Assembly (NCBI GenBank): GCA_964019695.1
Contig: OZ026520.1
Location: forward strand, 34,638,620 to 34,702,619
Direction of reading: 5' to 3'
From: Loripinus fragilis
Lineage: Eukaryota > Mollusca > Bivalvia > Lucinida > Lucinidae
Length of the DNA stretch: 64,000 nucleotides
The position numbers were made by a program, and so were the translations under genes. The notes below the pieces were generated by a model. The model was not told the DNA's origin, ran no database searches, and saw nothing but the letters and a program-made list of their open reading frames with translations. This document shows, piece after piece, positions 22,753-34,800 of the stretch. Positions within the stretch are counted from its first letter, which is position 1, and each line of letters opens with the position of its first letter.

Positions 22753-24019
22753 GGAAGTGTTTGATCCCCAGCTCCAATGTACAAAGATACCCCCGCTGTA
22801 AGCTAGCTGACGCACAGTGGATACATGTATTTTGAATTTCTTTACTTTAATATTCCTGTAGGGTTATTATGAAAATCTCAATAGTTGTCACACTTTTTTG
22901 ACAAATAGTGCAGACCCAGGTCAGACCAATAGAGGAAAAGTTACAGTCTGATGAGGATATACTCTTTTGGCAGGGTTCATTCTAGCATGAAATTATATGG
23001 GGCCATATCATACTATAGCAGGGGCTATTTACCAAAACATTGCGGCAGAGAAAAAATTAAAGGTTTATTTATTGTGCATGCACAGTGCAACATTCAAAAT
23101 GATAATGTTATTTAATATGGTATGTAAATAATTTCTCATGGCGCTGATTCTAATGATGTGTTCTCATGCGGAGAAACCCTATTATATAAGATAATTATCG
23201 GGAAAATACATTACACTTCGAAGCCAATGTCTTCTTCCGAGATTAAACTGACAATTTGTTTACATACATGACATTTCCTGGTTTGTACAGTGAGATATAT
23301 TACCCTTCATTCATAATACTACGAGATTTAACAATAAGTTGCTATATGCATTGTTGAATTTCTGTTGTTGAAACAGTGAACTTTAATGTTTAGTTGTTGT
23401 CGATCTGACAATAATCTGTCAACCATTTTTTCCAAAGCCAATTGTAAACCATGCAACAATTGGATAATATGCTTCCCATCAACCAATGAACAGCGTCATT
23501 GCTTTGGCGTGCTGAATCAGGGAGAGCCGTTAGACTGGTTCTCTCTCCCCTACACTAGCTATTGTTACGGAACCATTTTAAAAAGAGCCGTGTGCAAACC
23601 GAGTTATACGAAAATTGCCTGAAAGGCCGTTTTTTTTCTTTATGATTAACAAAAAGAATGATAATCAACTCCTTAAAATAACTAGAGATAGATTAAAAAA
23701 ACAGTCACCAACTGATATCGATATATCGGCCATTTAGGATGGATAAGACACAAACCCACAAACACGTATTGGCTTTTATAAAAGTTAGTAAACAGCTTTT
23801 TGAGGCATTTTAGCTTACATGTAGATAACACTATTCAGTGTTTGGATAGGGTAGAGAGATTTGAACATCAGCTCATTGCTGAATTAAGGAGTAAACCACA
23901 TAATCAAGTACAATTTCATTTTGAATTAGACCCTATAGATCTGTGTTTTTGTGCAAAATTAATTTTTTGTACGTGTTTGGTAGAAATATTTCTGCATCTG
24001 TCTGTCCGTCACAAAATCG

Positions 24020-26060
24020 TGTCAGCTCTATAACTTAATAACCATTTGAAATATTTCAAAGATACTTCACACATTTGTAAAGCACATTCAGATGACGTGT
24101 CATGCACAAGAATCATAACTCTTACATGTATATTTTTTTCAAATTATTCCCCTTGTAACATGAATAAATGCAATTCTTTAATCGACTCTGTAAGTTGAAC
24201 ACTGTTTAAGCTATTTGGTTGAAGCTTCATACACTTCTACAGCACAAAGAGACAATGCGTCATGCACAAAAACCATACATCTGCTTTGGATATTTTTGGA
24301 GTTATTTCCCTTGATCATTTGCAATGCTATTACGTGTCGACTCGCATTTGATAACCCTTAGAGGTATTTCAACGAAACTTCATACATTTATAAAGCACTT
24401 TCAGAGGTTGTGTCATGCATAAGAACTATAACTCTTGTATGTTTATTTTTCAAACGATTCCTCTTGTACCATAACTAAATGCAATTTTTGTCCACTCTGT
24501 AAGTTGCACACTGATTAAGCTAATTGATTGAAACTTTTTACACTTCTAGAGCACAATAGGATAATGCATCATGCACAGGAAACATAACTCTGCTTTCGAT
24601 ATTTTTGGAGTTATTTCCCTTTGACAATTTGCAATGCTATTTTGTGTCCGCTCTATAACTTGAATACTGTTTGAGGTATTTCAACAAACTTCATACATTC
24701 GTAAAGCACATCCAAAAAACGTGCCATGCACAAGAACCATAACTCTTGCATGTTTTTTTTCAAAATATTCTCCTTGTAGCATAAACAACAGCAATTCTGT
24801 GTCCACTCTGTAGGTTGAACACTGTTAAAGCTATTTGGTTGAAACTTCTTACACTTCTAGAGCACAATGAGATAATGTGTCATGCACAAGAATCCATAAC
24901 TCTGCTATGGGTATTGTTTGAGTTATTTCCTTTTGATCATTTGCAATTCTATTTCGTGTCAACTCTAACTTGATAACCCTTAGAGGTATTTCAACGAAAC
25001 TTCATACATTTATAAAGCACTTTCAGAGAATGTGTCATGCATAAGAACTATAACTCTTGTATGTTTCTTTTTCAAACGATTCCTCTTGTAACATAACTAA
25101 ACGCAATTTTTGTCCACTCTGTAAGTTGAACACTGTTTAAGCTATTTGATTGAAACTTTTTACACTTCTAGAGCACAAAAAGATAATGTGTTATGCGCAG
25201 GCAACATAACTCTGCTTTCGATATTTTTGGAGTTAGTTTCCTTTGATAATTTGCATTGCTATTTTGTGTCCGCTCTATAACTTGATAACCGTTTGAGGTA
25301 TTTCAACAAAACTTCATACATTCGTAAAGCACATTCAGAGAACGTGCCATGCACAAGAACCATAACTCTTGCATTTTTTTTTCTCAAAATATTCTCCTTG
25401 TAGCATAAACAACAGCAATTCTTTGTCCACTCTGTAAGTTGAACACTGTTAAAGCTATTTGGTTGAAACTTCTTACACTTCTAGAGCACAATGAGACAAT
25501 GTGTCATGCACAAGAATCCATAACTCTGCTTTGGGTATTGTTGGAGTTATTTCCTTTTGATCATTTGCAATTCTATTTCGTGGCAAATCTAACTTGATAA
25601 CCCTAAGATGGAATTTCAAAGAAACTTCAAACATTTATAAAGCACTTTCAGAGAATGTGTCATTCATAAAAATTATAACTCTTGTATATTTATTTTTCAA
25701 ATCATTCCTCTTGTAACATAACTAAATGCAATTTTTGTCCACTCTGTAAGTTGCACACTGTTTAAGCTAATTGATTGAAACTTTTTTTACACTTCAAGGG
25801 CACAATAAGACAATGTGTCATGCACAGCAAGAATAACTCTGCTTTGGATATTTTTGGAGTTATTTTCCTATGGTCATTTTCAATGGTATTTTGTGTCCAC
25901 ACTGTTACTTGATAACCGTTAGAGGTATTTCAACAAAGAGTACATTGTAAAACACATTCAGACCACGTTTCATGCACAAGAACCATAACTCTTGCATGTT
26001 TATTTTTCAAATTGTTTCCCTTGTAGCATAACTTAACGCAATTTTGTGTTGTTGTTTTTT
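24020..26060. repeat. Satellite, 156-bp monomers with about 622-bp higher-order unit
   Basis: About 13 monomers, each with a TGTCATGCACAAGAA-type core spaced 152-160 bp. Two monomer types alternate: A has CTTCATACATTTGTAAAGCA, and B has CACTTCTAGAGCACA. Identical variants recur every 622-624 bp (TGATAACCCT at 24349, 24971, 25595), so the array grew by copying four-monomer blocks. Confidence 0.9.
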
Positions 26061-26844
26061 TTTTCTTAAAAGTGGGGGCATCTGTTCTTTCGTGAAAAAA
26101 CAGTTCTAGTTTTTTTATATATTTTATAGCATATTTGTATGTGAATCTGAAGGCATTACATGGGACAGTACTTTGTGCACATACTTTCGCTTGTAGCTGA
26201 CAACAACCTTTCTTGAAGGAGGAGAATGTCCTTTGAAATTAGTTCATGATCAATCTCCACGAAAGTATGGAACCAGGAGGTATTAAACTCGTAACCCCTG
26301 GATCTGCAGTCAGACGCTACAGACTAAGCTAACAGACCCGGTCAAAATTAAGTGATATAACCAGTGGAATATCTAGTATTACCAGTGATTCAAGTGTAAT
26401 ATCAGTGGTACACCAGTGGTAATACCAGTGGAAATCAGTGGTACAATTTTGTGTTATAACAAATGATAAACCAATGGTTTCCATTGGTATATCAGTGGTA
26501 TACCAGTGAGTTCCATTGGTATATCAGTGGTATACCAGTATTTTCCAGTGGTATACCACTGTAGATCAGCGGTAAAATTTGGTGGTATTACCAGTGGTAT
26601 ACTAGTGTTTACCAGTGGTATTATCAATGGTATACCGGTGGTATACCACTGGTAATCAGTGGTAAAATTTGGTGGTATTACCACTAGTTTCCACTGATAT
26701 AACAATGGAAATCAGCGGTATTACCACTGTTTTACCACTGGAATCCAATGTTTTCCAGCGGTAATACCACCAAAGGGTTTATCACTGGTTTCCACTGGTA
26801 TACCACTGGTAATACCGCTAGTAATTTCAGAGGCATTTTCTATA

Positions 26845-27758
26845 GGGCTGTTTTGAAATGCTTAAAATTTCCATATGAGATTATGAAAAACTAAGCATGG
26901 TGACAAATTGTTTTTATTTCATAAATGGATAGTCATTTCATAAAACAAACGGTAAGCAAAGTATCATAGGAAGTTCACTGAAACCAATTTCTAATATGTC
27001 ACTTTTCAAACTCATTATTTCTGACCAAAGGCTAATAAAACTGAAATATTTTTTTGCCTACATATGTGCATTTTAATGGGCAAACTTTTAGCGGTGTTTT
27101 TGAACAGTTTTCTTTAAGTTCAATAATTAAGGGTTAAAATGCAAAAATCAACCTTTTAAAGAAAAATATGGTTTTGAGAGTAGTTTTTGTTATAAAATTG
27201 ACGTTGAAGTGGTTTCAAACTGGTCTGTCCGACTTGAAAAACGCCAAACAATTAAAATTTTGCAAATGGTAGATATTTGAAATTCACCAGTAGCTCCTGG
27301 TAAAATTGGTAAATGCACTTAATTTTATTTGAACACTGTAGGCCAAACACAGTAGAACTTGATTAGTCCAGTTTTTGACGATTAGAGTTTTACGATTACT
27401 TTGCACTTCCGGTTTCAATGTTTGAGTTTAAAAATCGATTTGGTAGCATTATGATTTTGACGGGTTTTTTTTTTATCAATTCTCAGAAAAGAACGGTGAC
27501 GTCTGGTGATAATGAATAATCGCTGAAAATTTCAATGCCGTATCGCTGATGATAAAGCCTACAGAGCAGTGCAATTCTCTATGTAAATTACAAGCTTAAA
27601 GCTGAATTTAAATGATTAACCTGCTAAAAGTGTTTGTCTTATGATATTGAGTAGCAAAACCGACGAGTTCGATGGAAACAAAACTTTTAAACTTATTCTT
27701 CTTATATCACGGTAGCCAGTAACATCTTCAAACAAACAAGACAAATTCGACGAATTTA
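26845..27758. other. Intergenic, unassigned
   Basis: AT-rich DNA; no coding or repeat structure recognised. Confidence 0.5.
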
Positions 27759-28909
27759 TATCCCCCGACGAAGGTTATATGAGAGAAACATGTAAATCAC
27801 AAAACATAAATCCCATTTATCTAACCCTTAGTTCACCTTCAGTATCATTCAGATCATAACGAGCGTCTGTCAAGTACGTTTTAGTGCTTAGTTAATAAAA
27901 AATATACTTACATCTGCACATTTTCAATATCTTGACCTTTAAACTCAACCCCAGAGGTCAAGGGTGTGTGTAAATCAAAGTGTAGGTCTAGTTTTACCTT
28001 GCATGTAGGTCTACACTTCGTCCACTTTAATTTGATATGCAACATGACTACTTTTAGCAAAGAAAAAAATGACCTTTTGACCCCACCCAAGGGGTCGTTT
28101 GTGTGTGTAATGACAGCATATTTGCTTTAAGGATGCTCTGTGCTCAATTCCCTTTAATTTGATAAGCAATATGACTACTTTCAGAAAAAGATATAGTTTG
28201 ACTTTTGACCCCACCCCCTGGGTCGAGGGTGTGTCTGTGGGCAAATTGTTTGCTACCATGTTGCTGCCAGCGTCGTCAGCTTTGATTTGATATGCAACAT
28301 GACCATATTCTGAAAAAGTTTAATTTTGGCCTCAGCCCCACCCACTAAGTCCACCCAATGGGCTCAGACCCAGGCCTTCAAACTAAAATCCCGTTTGATA
28401 TGTTTCATATCTACTGCTGCTCTGCCTGCATGCAAACTTTCAGCAAAAAAAAATAATAATTAATAATTGCCTTATTTATTGCGAAATTTAAACATTTGAC
28501 CTTTGACTCCTTAGGTGGGGTCAAAGGGGGTGGGGTAAAACTTTGACACTGCCATGCTTATCTACAGGCACTTGGCAATCATGGTCTGTAGTGAGAAGTT
28601 GTACAATTTAATAGCTTTGATGAAATGTGAAGATCATCACACAAAAAAGCTTATGTTTTGCCTTATAATTGCCTATACTAAAACAAGGGCAATAACTCAA
28701 GTGTTAAGTAGTCGATTTTGACCAAAGTTATAGGATATCGAGAGTCTATAGTACTTATCGTTTGTACCAAGAATAAATCAAATTTGACCAATAGGTACTG
28801 AGATATGGTTCCGGACAGACAAAAAGTGTGGACGGGCGGACGGAATGGACGGACTGACGGACGCACAGAAGACGACAAAACTATATCCCTCCGACTTCTT
28901 CGGGGGATA
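27759..28909. mobile_element. 1.15-kb TIR element with internal tandem repeat
   Basis: The ends read TATCCCCCGACGAAG and (reverse complement) TATCCCCCGAAGAAG. The interior contains 3-4 degenerate units of about 125-130 bp with GATATGCAACATGAC and TTTTGACCCCACCC, plus a GGACGGACGGA-type run near the right end. No coding is supported. Confidence 0.6.
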
Positions 28910-28928
28910 GCAAAAACGTTAATTGATA

Positions 28929-31552
28929 ATGCCTCGGTTACATTTGCTACTGTCGTTGTACGATTTATTTGTCTACGATTTTCCCTACGATTTTTTCGGC
29001 ATCGTAGGCGGCTATAAGCTACGACGTTTGTGTTTACATTGCTTGCGATCACCTTACGATTTCTTCGGCGACAAACTTGGACAAAACCTTACAGAGACCT
29101 TGCGGATATCGTACGACAACCGCAAGGTTATCGTACAATCATCGTGTTATCTTCACTACCTCCCTCTATAAATCGCACGATGTCCGTACGATGACCTTGC
29201 GGAAGTCGCAAGGAGTCGGTATGTCGTGTAATTATCTGCATGGATTTAAACGGCCATCCATGTTCATTTTTGGATTCCATTTGGAATGTGTTTCAAAGTC
29301 ATGTGATCACAAATCGTGCTATGAAGAGGCTAGTGTTTTAGTTAAACATGGTCCCAAGGTATTGAACAGTGTGATACGTTTGTGTATATTTTAATGTCAA
29401 TTTTTAAGTTTTGCAATTTTCATAAAGTTTAAATCACAGAATATAACAACAACCCCTTTTTTTTAAATTTCACTTTTATAATTCGAAAAGTATCACTTTA
29501 ATTGAAAATATAAAGGTGCTTTACGAGGGTCAGTCAAAAATAACTGAGCCCTACCTCATAACATTTTAGTTTGGTATTGTGGACACCAAATGTGATTATG
29601 TTCTATAAGTATTATATGTCATAGATGTTTTGATTCTGAAGAATTATCCTAGTGAAGCTTCTATTATGGTTGCTAGGCAACTGAAGATAGTCAGTCAGAG
29701 TGATGCGTTCACGATCTCAACCACCAGGAATTTAAAGTATGTCTTTAAAAAGCTTGTGTGCTTGATAGTTTTTCTGAAAGACATATTAGACATTTATTTA
29801 AATAACATATATCATATTATCTTTTCATTACACTTGGTTTGTTAATGTTTAGGTGAACATTGATTGCGCGCGTTGCCTAGCAACACAAAACGTCTAAATT
29901 CCACAATTTTTAAAGTACAGGAGGATTCTGTTGCCATGGAAACAAAATTGTGCATTTAAATTAAGAAACTTAATATGTCTGAGGGTTGGTTTGTGTATGC
30001 AGTACTGTTAAAGCGTTAATAGGCTAATGTTTTGTGTTTTCTGTTAAAATTGTGTAAATATAAATGTGGGTGGGGTAATTTATAGGACTTTAGGCTTGTT
30101 AAAATTTGATAAATTCTGAAATCAAACTACTACATCATCTATAATTTGGAATCAGTTGGTTTCTGTATTGTGACACTGAATAGGTACATGTTATAGATAT
30201 AAAACGACAGTGAATAAAGCCGTGCTTAAACAATACTGTTTCCATAGCAACGCTTAGATTTAGATGTATCACAGCGTGAACGCACCCCTTTGACAGGTCA
30301 TATTCTGTTGCCTAGCAACCGTTACAAAAAGTCTACCAACAGAAATAAATTAGGCGATATAATAGATGACATATAACTGCAATGGAATATCATCTAAATA
30401 TATGTCCATTTTACTTTATTTAAATGTTATGAGGTAAGGCTCAGTTATTTTTGACTAACCCTCGTAATTGTATCGTCTCGTAGATTCAGCATAGACTAAA
30501 ACGCTTATTATGATTTTGTTCAGTTTAATCACCCAAAGGCACTCTACGGCCAGCAGCACATAAAATTTTCGTCATAAGCAAAAATGAAGTCGTTGCATGC
30601 GAATAAGAAAGGTACTGACCAGAATGCGCTTTCTTCCACCCAGCCTGGTCAGCACATTTGCCATTCGTTTTCAGTAAAATTTATTTTGTAGAACATTCAT
30701 TCATTCAAATTTCAATGTTCCAACTAGTCACATGTTCTCACTACGAGACCCATATATTTTATTCCTTGAAGTAATACTCAAATTCAAATTCCAGAGTTAT
30801 AAATCACAAAAGATATCTGGACTTTTTATTAATCTTATCTCATTTATTGAACCCCTATCCAACCAGCATTTTATATACTGAAAATGCATATGCATTTCAC
30901 GTTAGGTGCATATTTTCACTTGCACTTCAGACAATTTTACCATGGAAGCATACTCTATGGGCCGTGATTAGACCGCTTCCATCAGCAAACTGAACTGGGT
31001 CCATATTGAGTCACTCTGAGTGGTGGTATTAGAGACATCGCCTGAATACAAATATTGAAATGAAACAAACAGCTATATAATGATAACCAATATATACCTG
31101 TCTGGAAATTGTTGGCACGTCGCAAGGCGCCCGCACGATCATTGTGCCATCGCCCTGGGGTTACCGCAGGATGATCGTCCGATGTCCTTACGATTTTATG
31201 GGCCCTGCAAGGGCATCGTGCGGCGACCTTGCGGGCTCCCTACGACTACCGCAAGAGTCTACGATCATTTTTTTGCCAAACTGACAATCTAAAACCCTGC
31301 GTTGTCCTCACGATCACCGTGCGGTGCCCGTACGGGGATCGTACGATGTCACTGCGATGTGTCTACGGGCTACGGGCTTACGATTTTTTCAACTTTGTCA
31401 TTGTGCGGAGTTAAACAAAATCGTAGAGGCCACGATGCCCGTAAATCCGTACGATGATCGCAAGGTCTCCCTGCGGAGGCCGCACGGAAACGGTGATTTG
31501 TATATCGTACGGACATCGTTTACTCGCCGTAAGGCAAATGTAACCGAGGCAT
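28929..31552. mobile_element. 2.6-kb TIR element with CGTACGAT-motif arms
   Basis: Perfect 19-bp inverted ends (ATGCCTCGGTTACATTTGC at 28929-28947 and its complement at 31534-31552). Each end opens into a GC-richer arm (about 290 and 440 bp) of degenerate CGTACGATG / CCTTGCGG words in shifting order. The open frames there are by-products. A mariner-like MITE (29524-30464) sits inside. Confidence 0.7.
29524..30464. mobile_element. Mariner-like MITE X, copy 1, with five X-box-like sites
   Basis: A 941-bp element flanked by TA (29522-29523 and 30465-30466), with inverted ends CGAGGGTCAGTCAAAAATAA (the right end has one change). There is no transposase. It contains palindromes of the RFX X-box form GTTGCC(A/T)(T/A)GG(C/A)AAC at 29669, 29872, 29930, 30238 and 30307. 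The second copy is at 50666-51595. It is nested in the 28929-31552 element. Confidence 0.85.
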
Positions 31553-31823
31553 CAGGGCTCTATGTTATGATTTATATCGTAGAAAAGTGTGACTTTTTTG
31601 AAATGAGGGTACCTTTTCTCCAACTTTGTCCGTGCAAGAATTACGTCACGTCATTTTTAAATGACATAACTTACAGAGTCTCGGCAAAGTACTGCTTCAT
31701 TAATAAAAAGCCTGTATTTTGTATACCCTGTGTTTCACTTTCTGAACTAGCGTAAAAACGTAAGGTGACCGATTAGAACTTCGCTTTAGTATATTTAGTA
31801 GCATATAGACGAATGGCTGAGAA

Positions 31824-34800
31824 TGGGTTTGCTCCCCCCATCCCTAGGGAATTTCGCAGACATATCCTATCTTGTAGGAAATTGAAAACCGAGTCTTTTA
31901 AGAAAAGTTTGCACTCTGTGCGTTGGGGCGTTATTCTGTAAGAGCCTGTAACATACGTTACTTTAATAAATTAAGAAAAAGTAAATTGAAAGTTTGGGCT
32001 ACAAATTTAAGATATTAAAATGTTTATTTTTAAAAATCATTCATATAGTCTGCATACTGGATATCTTAACTACGTATGACAGCCATTTGAACAAAATTGC
32101 GGCTTCCTAAGGTGTCATATGCGTTACATAAATCAGATAACCCATTAAAATAAGCAAATGTGGCTAACAACATTTACATTCACAATCTCTCTGTGTGTTC
32201 TGCAAAATGTTTTAACCATGTCTGACTAGCTTATGCAGTTGGCTAACAGAAAAATTAAAGTTTGTTTCCCTATCTTAAATATTTTTCTGGAATAAGCAAT
32301 TAATTAACCCTACCCCTACCCAGTTTTAAGGTGAAAAGTTTGGTATTAAAACTAAAGTAAAACAAAAATAAAAAATATTTGCAGTTGATGAATATATAAC
32401 ATTGTTTGGCATTTTTTTGCTTATATAAAAAGACTTACAAATCTGCAATTTTGTTGCAAAATTGTTAAGATCAGAAGCTGTAACATATGTTACCTGATGT
32501 AATAAATGGGCAAGCTCATTGTCTTTACGTAAGATATGCCTAAAAATGTTTTAATCTCCTCGAGGGAATTTTGCAGACATATTCCTTCTTAATGTACAAC
32601 TCAAGCTACATTGAATCAGGGATGTTTGCACTTTCTAAGTTGGGGTGTTAGTCTGAAACAGCATGTTACATGCGATACTATATCAGATAAAGGAAATGTA
32701 GTTTGAAAGTTTGAGCTAAAATTGTGAAAAAAAACTCGCAGCTGCTGGATATCTTACATTGTTAAGGGATTTTAAGCTGGCTCGTATGATAAGGACTTAT
32801 AGATATGCTAGTTGTCACCAAATTTTAAAGATCAGAGAGTGTTACATATATAAGCCTGATAAGTAAAATCATCAAACAGTATTTTGACATCAAGCTGAGT
32901 AAGGGCCTGCTCCATCCTAATCCCCTTTGGAATTCTGCAGACATATTACATCTTATGTAACCATTCAAGGTGCATTTAATAAGAAATGTTGGCACTCTCT
33001 AAGTCGGGGCGTTAGCCTGTAACAGATGGTTACATATGTTACTATCTCAATTTGAGAATAAGAAATTTGAATGTTTGAGCTACAGAAAGAAGACATTAAA
33101 ATTATTTCATAAATTGACATTCTTATAGTCTGCATACTGGATGTCTTTACTACATATGGAAGCTGTTTAACATTTATACGGCTAACTGTGGTGTTATGTG
33201 CGTTACATGAACCTAATTATAATTTAAAAGCCATAATTGTGGCTATCGTCATTTAGTTAAACAACTACTATGACTTGGTTTCAAACTGTTTTATTAGATT
33301 TTACAAACATATACTCAATTGATGAATAAATATATTGTCTTAAGGGAGTTAATACACAGCCCTACTCCCAGTTTTACTGAGTAGCAAATTTTGTTATTAC
33401 CGTTTAAATAAAACACATGAAAGCGATTGCAGCGTGTGGATATTTTACTTTTTCTTAGTCTGTCTTGCTCATATATCTGCAATATGTCGCTAAGTTTAAG
33501 ATCAGGACACTTAATGTGTACTTATAAGTCGTTGGTGCGAAAACACCAGAAATTATATTCATTTCTGATTATCAAGTCCATGGACTGTTGTTACAGATGT
33601 TATCAATGACCTTTTGGACACATTTCCTAATACTGTGCATATAATGCTAAATATAGAGCGACAAATAGAAAGGATAGTTTAACATTTGTACAACACAATA
33701 CAATAAATGAAATGGTCACAACTAATTCTCATCGATTTAACACTCATGTTAAACGTTTGTCGTTGTCTGCTTCTGTGGTAATCATTATTATCACACGCCA
33801 CGCTTCCTTGCAACTAGTAGAATAATCACACAATATTCAATCATTTACTGTTATACAGTTTGACCACCAGTCCACTCAAAATTGATGAGCCATTATCAAC
33901 TTTCCAATTTTTCCATTCACGGCTTGGAACATTCGGAAACTGATATGAATTCCTAATAGTTGGCTCTTTGAGTATGTGTTTCAAGTGATACTCTGCAAGT
34001 AGGAGAAAGACTAAAGCTTTACAAGGAGAAAAACTTTGCCATTAAAAGCAATGAGTACCTGGACTGATGTACCTTGATATATCTGTGATAAAGAAGCATA
34101 TCTTAGCTGGTTAACTTTTATAAATGTAGCCTTTCAATACATGCAACAAGCATATTTTCATCTAATAATGTCTCTGCACTTATTATCTTTCACCAAACAT
34201 TCAAAACTTATTTGAAGTCTTAGTACTTCTGAAGTGCTGAAACCGAGGTAACTTTTCCCTTCAGTTAAACGAGCTAGGTGTATCACAGCAGCTAAAGCAA
34301 TGAAATGCAGGATGAACAGAGCGCAAATTAGACCCTTTCACATCAATGATTCACTAAGTTTCTAAGATAAGAGCGCTTAATAAAGGATGTAACATATATA
34401 ACTCGTCATAATAAATAAGCAAGGGCATTGTCGTGACATCCTTTTTGATAACACAGTCAGATGCAAGTGTTTTCAATTTCAGTGTTTCAATGGATCATGA
34501 AATGGGGCAACCTTATCAACTTGTTTACTCTGTATAAATCTTCGATAGAGCATAATAATATAGAACTACTGGTTATCCGATTCTACCCATAGTCCACTTT
34601 CCTTCTTTTGAATGCTACATCTAATGATATGGCTGCAAAAACTGAGAAATCAAAGGTTTAACATTATTTTAAGGCTTGCTTGAATGTACTAACATCAAAA
34701 AACAACCAGCTGCAAACATAATTGATGGCAATATCCAACTTCATGTTCTTTCTCATATACCTTATAACTTTCAAGGTGTAACAGAAATTGTTTCAGACGG

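Larger units (their letters stand above)
22131..26844. mobile_element. 4.7-kb TIR element enclosing a satellite
   Basis: The ends are inverted: TATAGAAAATGTCTCTGGAA at 22131 and, on the other strand from 26844, TATAGAAAATGCCTCTGAAA; similarity runs on for about 40 bases. Inside each end lies a tract of degenerate CCAGTGGTAT-type motifs (22150-22460 and 26340-26820). The interior holds a SINE (22.6 kb), unassigned DNA (22.75-24.0 kb) and the 156-bp satellite (24.02-26.06 kb). No transposase frame is recognised. Confidence 0.65.

Noticed and set aside
24020..26060. CRISPR-like array
   Set aside because: The repeats are whole 156-bp monomers with no unique spacers, and the DNA is animal; this is a satellite.
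26454..26705. 83-codon minus-strand frame with YQWKLVVIP-like repeats
   Set aside because: A by-product of the CCAGTGGTAT-type motif tract at the element end.
28678..29052. 124-codon minus-strand open frame
   Set aside because: It spans the junction of two repeat elements and a GGACGGACGGA-type run.
31324..31755. 143-codon plus-strand open frame
   Set aside because: Half of it is the CGTACGAT-type motif arm of an inverted-repeat element. Openness follows from the repeated words, not from coding constraint.
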